Below, one piece after another: positions 31,847 to 35,843 of a DNA stretch of 35,843 nt (the stretch's first letter is position 1; each line of letters starts with the position of its first letter). The translations under genes were made by a program, and so were the position numbers. The stretch lies in contig JAAYJH010000014.1 in NCBI GenBank assembly GCA_012523035.1, positions 1 through 35,843 of the forward strand. The letters run 5' to 3'. This stretch comes from Fibrobacter sp. (lineage in GTDB: Bacteria > Fibrobacterota > Fibrobacteria > Fibrobacterales > Fibrobacteraceae). The notes beneath the pieces are model-generated. The model searched no databases, was not told where the DNA came from, and saw only the letters and a program-made list of their open reading frames with translations.

Positions 31847-33169
31847 TTAAGTGTCTTTCGGTTTTTGAGTGAAAAATATAAAAGACACACCTATGATTGC
31901 TGCCAACAAACTACCTATCAAAACTCCCAGTTTTGCACCGTCTAAAAGGTGATGGTCTGCGACAAAGGCAAGCTCACTCACAAACAACGACATGGTAAAA
32001 CCTATCCCTGCTAAAACGCCACCACCAATCAATAGAGGCATCGACACACTAGAAGGTAGCTTTCCAATTCGAAGTTTTACCGCTAAAAAAGAAAATAGTA
32101 CAATCCCAATAGGTTTACCGAATACTAATCCGAATATAATAGACGCAGTGACACCGCTAAATGAGTCAGCTTGGATTGCAATTCCTGCATTGGCCAAAGC
32201 AAAAAGTGGCATAATCACATAGCTTACCCAAGGATGCAAGGTATGTAATAATCGTTCTTGCATAGAGACACTTTCTTTAGAGTATTTTTGGAGTCTGTAA
32301 AACATTTCTTGTTCTTCTTCTTGTTCTGTAGTCTCTCCACCAGAAAGAAAGTTCGTGACTTTTGCCACATAATGATTCACAGCACCTTTGTTTACCCACG
32401 GCACAGCAGGAGTCAAGAAACCTAGAGCCACACCAGCTAAAGTAGCGTGCACTCCACTATTTACAAAAGCAAACCAAGTAGCCACTCCCAAAAGCACATG
32501 CACAATTAAATTTCGAATGCCCATTCTAAAAAAGACATGAGTCACTACTAAAAAAGATATAGCTATTAACAAGTACTCTATATTGATGTTTCCTGAGTAA
32601 CCAAAAGCTATCACCAAAATAGCCCCGATATCGTCTGCAATAGCCAAAGTTAAAATCATGATATGCAAACCGCGTGGTACTCGAGTCCCGAGCAAAGCCA
32701 TGGCTCCTACTACAAAAGCAATATCTGTAGCTACAGGAACTCCCCATCCTACACTAGTTCCCGAAGGACATGTGAATAAATAAAATAGAGCCGGCACCAG
32801 CATTCCACCCACGGCAGCTATGATCGGTAAAGAGGCTGCCTTTGGATTTTTCAACTCTCCATTAATAAACTCACCTTTGACTTCTAATCCTATTACAAAA
32901 AAGAATAAAGCCATCAAAGCATCATTTATCCACCAATGAAATGATTTATTAAATTCAAAGCCTCCAAAAGACAAGCCAATGGGGGTATTCCAAAAACTCT
33001 GGTAAGAAATCTCTGACAAATTCGCCCACAAAAGAGCAATAGCAGTAGCAATAATTAAAACAATCCCTGCGGTAGTTTCTACTTGCAAATACCTATAAAT
33101 AGGGACTATAACTTTATCTATTTTTCTTTTGGGTAAAACATTGTCTTTTAAAGTATTATTTTGAATCAT
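31847..33169 (-). CDS. nhaA: Na+/H+ antiporter NhaA
   Basis: The 440-residue inner-membrane antiporter exchanges internal Na+ for external protons to control pH and sodium. About twelve hydrophobic helices are present. The family's hallmark motifs are WWINDALMALFFFVIGLE and the ion-binding pair in LAIADDIGAI (equivalent to Asp163/Asp164 of E. coli NhaA), along with VATDIAFVVGAMALLG. It is longer than E. coli NhaA (388 residues) because of an N-terminal extension and an acidic cytoplasmic loop (ETTEQEEEQEMF, about 275-287). It follows a PRPP-synthetase-like gene by nine bases and is likely co-transcribed. Its 3' end has a clear terminator. Confidence 0.95.
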   Translation of the reverse strand: MIQNNTLKDNVLPKRKIDKVIVPIYRYLQVETTAGIVLIIATAIALLWANLSEISYQSFWNTPIGLSFGGFEFNKSFHWWINDALMALFFFVIGLEVKGEFINGELKNPKAASLPIIAAVGGMLVPALFYLFTCPSGTSVGWGVPVATDIAFVVGAMALLGTRVPRGLHIMILTLAIADDIGAILVIAFGYSGNINIEYLLIAISFLVVTHVFFRMGIRNLIVHVLLGVATWFAFVNSGVHATLAGVALGFLTPAVPWVNKGAVNHYVAKVTNFLSGGETTEQEEEQEMFYRLQKYSKESVSMQERLLHTLHPWVSYVIMPLFALANAGIAIQADSFSGVTASIIFGLVFGKPIGIVLFSFLAVKLRIGKLPSSVSMPLLIGGGVLAGIGFTMSLFVSELAFVADHHLLDGAKLGVLIGSLLAAIIGVSFIFFTQKPKDT

Positions 33170-33178
33170 AAAACCATC

Positions 33179-34342
33179 TTAATATAAGTGAGGGGGCCAA
33201 CGCGGGTTTTTCGAACTCATATCTATTTTATAGAAGTCTTTTTCAAATCGACCATCGTCAAGTCCATACATTTGTAATATATGCCTTGCCATCCACTTCC
33301 CTAATTTTAAAACAGATAACTTACGACGCAAACGGCCCTGACAGTCTCTATTCATTATATCTGGAAGTGTTCCTGTAGTTAAAATCTCATCTATAAATGG
33401 GCTATTGAGCTTTTCTCTAGCCTCTGCACTGGAATGAAAATGAGTCACTCCAAAACAAACACGGTTCGGATTTCCCGTTTTAAGATATTCACAGCACTGT
33501 ACAATAGTCGTACCAGTACGAACCATATCATCAAACACTATTACATCTTTACCTTCTAAATAATCGAGTCCAACTTCGCTTTGATCGCTCAATGTCATAG
33601 TGACTTCTCGTTCTCCACTACGAATTTTATCCATCACGACTCGTTTAGTTAAAGGCAAATCCAGAGCATCCCATACTTGATTCATAAAAGGTGTTGCCCC
33701 ATTATCTGGAGCCACTATCACTAAATTATCACCATCTTTTCCTGTTTGCACAAAATTCGAAGTTTTAATATAATGAGCGTACACTTCTACCGGGATTAAA
33801 TTATGAAAATGCCCTTCAAAAACATCATTAAAAAGCTTTTGCACCTTTACACTATGATTGTGTACAGTCACCACAGCATCTACACCAGAAGTTTTTAAAA
33901 GCTGAGCATAAAGTAACGAAGTAAAAGCCTGTCCATCAAATTTTTTTAAATCTGAAATTTCTCGATCACTCTCTAACTCACCAAAACGGTGAGGACCTCG
34001 ATCTTGAGCACTAAAAAACAAATCAGGTTCGACCAAAACAACCCGTTCCGCACCATTGTCTTTGGCAGCACGAGCTAAAATACAATTTCGCATAGCGAGG
34101 TCATTTCGGCTTCGATCGTGTGTGGAAACAGTGCAAATCAAAACAATTTTACCCTCTAATCGCTTGCCAATATGCTCCTCTCCTTCGGCATCTAGCATGT
34201 ATCGAGGGCAAAACTCTGAATTAGCAAAAGTCTTAAGAGCCACTGTATCTGAAATGTCTTCTCGTAAGCCTATATATTGAGCCACATCTATAGCAAAAGG
34301 GTCATCAGTAAAAGTACCAGTAACGACAAAACGATCAGACAT
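33179..34342 (-). CDS. Divergent ribose-phosphate pyrophosphokinase-like protein
   Basis: The 387-residue protein is related to PRPP synthetase. The type I PRPP loop VIVFDDMVRTGTTI is intact (267-280) and the region around APDNGATPF (211-219) matches the usual SPDxGG strand. The N-terminal half aligns only loosely: LKTFANSEF in place of FpDGE, and VEPDLFFSAQDRGPHRF (104-120) in place of IPYFGYARQDRK. The catalytic-flap DLHS region reads VHNHS. About 70 residues of extra C-terminus are present. It may make PRPP or be a paralogue with another diphosphokinase or phosphoribosyl role. It is transcribed just ahead of nhaA. The family assignment is firm, the exact activity is not. Confidence 0.8.
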   Translation of the reverse strand: MSDRFVVTGTFTDDPFAIDVAQYIGLREDISDTVALKTFANSEFCPRYMLDAEGEEHIGKRLEGKIVLICTVSTHDRSRNDLAMRNCILARAAKDNGAERVVLVEPDLFFSAQDRGPHRFGELESDREISDLKKFDGQAFTSLLYAQLLKTSGVDAVVTVHNHSVKVQKLFNDVFEGHFHNLIPVEVYAHYIKTSNFVQTGKDGDNLVIVAPDNGATPFMNQVWDALDLPLTKRVVMDKIRSGEREVTMTLSDQSEVGLDYLEGKDVIVFDDMVRTGTTIVQCCEYLKTGNPNRVCFGVTHFHSSAEAREKLNSPFIDEILTTGTLPDIMNRDCQGRLRRKLSVLKLGKWMARHILQMYGLDDGRFEKDFYKIDMSSKNPRWPPHLY

Positions 34343-34737
34343 ATTAAAACCTTATCTAAATTGAACTAAGCTAAAAATAGAAATTTTTAAATATTTTTAA
34401 ACAATAAAACTTTTATCTTCCCCAAAAATCACTCAAAAAAACACCATTATAGTGAGCATACGCACAAAACAAGCCCAGACACCAAAAACAACTACAAGAA
34501 ACACCTAAAAATACGATCTAAAGCATTCCATCTGTAGGCCTTTTAATTCAACTAAGACGCTATAAACTCAAAGTGGCTCTAAAAAAACTGTGTATAAAAA
34601 AGAATCTTATATCAAGCATATGCACTAAAGGCGGACAACAAGTTCTAAAATTTATAAAAAACTATAGCTAACCACTATAACACAGGCTTATAAAAACGAA
34701 CAGCTACGCCTGTTTATTTTCATTTACAACAAACCGT
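34343..34737. other. Gene-free intergenic region
   Basis: About 395 bases lie between lysA (ending at 34738) and the PRPP-synthetase-like gene, and should hold the latter's promoter. A 6-bp stem ACAGGC / GCCTGT at 34682-34713 with a long loop lies 25 bases past the lysA stop. It lacks a proper U run on the minus strand, so I do not call it a terminator. Nothing else stands out. Confidence 0.5.
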
Positions 34738-35843
34738 CTAAAAATCGACTAAAATGTCATTGGCAAGTAAGTGCTCAAAACTTTGTCTTTTACGAATGAG
34801 TTTCAACTCACCATCAGAGTATAAAAGCTCTGGAGCAAGCAAACGACTGTTATAATTGCTAGACATTGATGCACCATAGGCCCCAGTATCATGAAACAGC
34901 AAAAAATCTCCTTCTTTTGCCATCGGAAGCTCTCTGGTCACCACAAATCCACCCTCTTCTTGGGTAAACACATCTCCAGACTCACACAAAGGACCGCCAA
35001 CAATCACCTGTTGTAAGTCTTTTATCTCTCGATTGTCTTTGGGAATCACTGATATCTGATGATAAGAACCATATAAAGAGGGCCTTAACAAGTCGGTAAA
35101 GCCTGCATCCACCAAGTAAAAAAGTTTATCCCCTTGTTTTTTGATAGCACGAATTTCGGCAAGCAAGTAGCCACTTTCGGCAAGCAAATAACGACCTGGC
35201 TCCACCTCTAATGAAACTGGATGCCCCACAGATTCTTCAATGCGTTTACGAGTCTGGTCCCATAATTTATAATAAGCAGACACATCTATTGCTGGTCTAG
35301 GCTCAGCTTCTTTATAACTTACAGGCAAGCCTCCTCCAGCAGAAATCATTTTCAGATGCCCCCCCAAATACCTAGAAGCCTCTAACATGGCACTAGACAC
35401 CTGAGTCAAGTGTTCAAAATCTGCCCCAGAACCTATATGCATATGAAGTCCTGTGATCCATAGACCGTATTTTTGTGCTCGTTTCACACAATCTTTAATC
35501 TGGCTAAACCACACCCCATGTTTAGATAAATCACCGCCAGTATTTGTTTTTCTAGAGTGCCCGTGTCCAAAACCTGGATTCACTCTTAAAATCAATTCCG
35601 TCTTGACTCCTGCTTGCCCCAACTGTTCAATCATGCTAGGCGAACCTATATTCACCACTATTTGGTGCTCTTTAACCAAAGCCAAAGCATCGGTATCAAA
35701 AACATCAGCTGTATAGACAATTTGAGGCGTTTTTTGAGAGGGATCCATAGCACCCGATCGATAGCCAGCCTTCAAAGCCCTCACGATTTCTCCGGCACTC
35801 ACTGCATCCACCAATACACCCCTTTGACGCATCAATGCCAAAA
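34738..35843 (-). CDS. lysA: Diaminopimelate decarboxylase, N-terminus cut by window end
   Basis: At least 367 residues of LysA are present. The gene runs off the right edge, so the PLP-lysine motif near the N-terminus (usual Y.xKAN) is missing only because of the window. Seen here are RVNPGFGHGHSRKTNTGG, LHMHIGSGADF, EPGRYLLAESG, the substrate-specific CESGDVF and YNSR near the C-terminus, all typical of meso-DAP decarboxylase rather than ornithine or carboxynorspermidine decarboxylase. It makes lysine from diaminopimelate in the cytoplasm. An internal ATG at 35841 is not the true start. Confidence 0.95.
   Translation of the reverse strand, partial: LALMRQRGVLVDAVSAGEIVRALKAGYRSGAMDPSQKTPQIVYTADVFDTDALALVKEHQIVVNIGSPSMIEQLGQAGVKTELILRVNPGFGHGHSRKTNTGGDLSKHGVWFSQIKDCVKRAQKYGLWITGLHMHIGSGADFEHLTQVSSAMLEASRYLGGHLKMISAGGGLPVSYKEAEPRPAIDVSAYYKLWDQTRKRIEESVGHPVSLEVEPGRYLLAESGYLLAEIRAIKKQGDKLFYLVDAGFTDLLRPSLYGSYHQISVIPKDNREIKDLQQVIVGGPLCESGDVFTQEEGGFVVTRELPMAKEGDFLLFHDTGAYGASMSSNYNSRLLAPELLYSDGELKLIRKRQSFEHLLANDILVDF

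Noticed and set aside
34682-34713. lysA terminator
   Set aside because: The stem is only 6 bp with a 20-base loop and no U run on the minus strand.
1-35843. CRISPR arrays, tRNA and rRNA genes
   Set aside because: No regularly spaced direct repeats, T-loop motifs or rRNA signatures were found on either strand by reading.

Overview
The window is AT-rich DNA from a Gram-negative-type, probably anaerobic or microaerobic fermentative bacterium. The envelope evidence is several lipobox lipoproteins, a TolC-like outer-membrane factor with a periplasmic adaptor, and an FKBP lipoprotein. The metabolic evidence is rubrerythrin, an NfnAB/SudAB-type flavoprotein pair, a pyruvate formate-lyase activase and an iron alcohol dehydrogenase. 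The gene mix (VTC, DUF4956, lamin-tail lipoprotein, tandem S41 lipoproteins) would fit Fibrobacterota or a neighbouring phylum, but no rRNA or marker gene is present, so that placement is a low-confidence inference.

Layout. 1-747 has no intact gene; it holds one copy of a dispersed ~31-bp repeat and a decayed IS3-family transposase fragment. 781-3285 is a lipoprotein plus secreted subtilase pair. 3395-7187 is a tightly coupled GtrA / FAD-oxidoreductase / GT-C membrane glycosyltransferase module, likely for cell-surface glycan. 7434-9834 encodes the two-subunit ferredoxin/NAD(P) flavoprotein complex. It is followed by the radical-SAM activase (9972-10685) and a convergent Fe-alcohol dehydrogenase (10801-11961). 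11962-12682 is repeat-rich: two inverted copies of the dispersed repeat bound a 423-bp segment with hairpins. Next come an AIPR-family (abortive-infection-type) gene, divergent from it a cytosolic leucine-rich-repeat protein, and two overlapping S41 peptidase lipoproteins. Facing these are an M23 peptidase and an FKBP prolyl isomerase, both lipoproteins. glmS and scpA form a + strand pair, and the last codons of scpA lie inside another repeat copy. A CxxC protein and a YugP-type zinc membrane peptidase follow on the minus strand.

The most interesting locus is the minus-strand operon 30598->25078. Its order is DUF4956 membrane protein, HlyD-type adaptor, TolC-type outer-membrane protein, VTC-domain polymerase and triple lamin-tail lipoprotein. 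Junctions are overlapping or within about 12 bp, and the operon ends in an intrinsic terminator. It reads as a cytoplasm-to-surface assembly: an anionic-polymer (possibly polyphosphate) synthase with an inner-membrane partner, joined to a tripartite-type export conduit and a surface lipoprotein. I know of no characterised system with this exact set.

The window closes with rubrerythrin (+), an nhaA antiporter co-transcribed with a divergent PRPP-synthetase-like gene (-), and a lysA (-) cut by the window end. No tRNA, rRNA or CRISPR array was seen.
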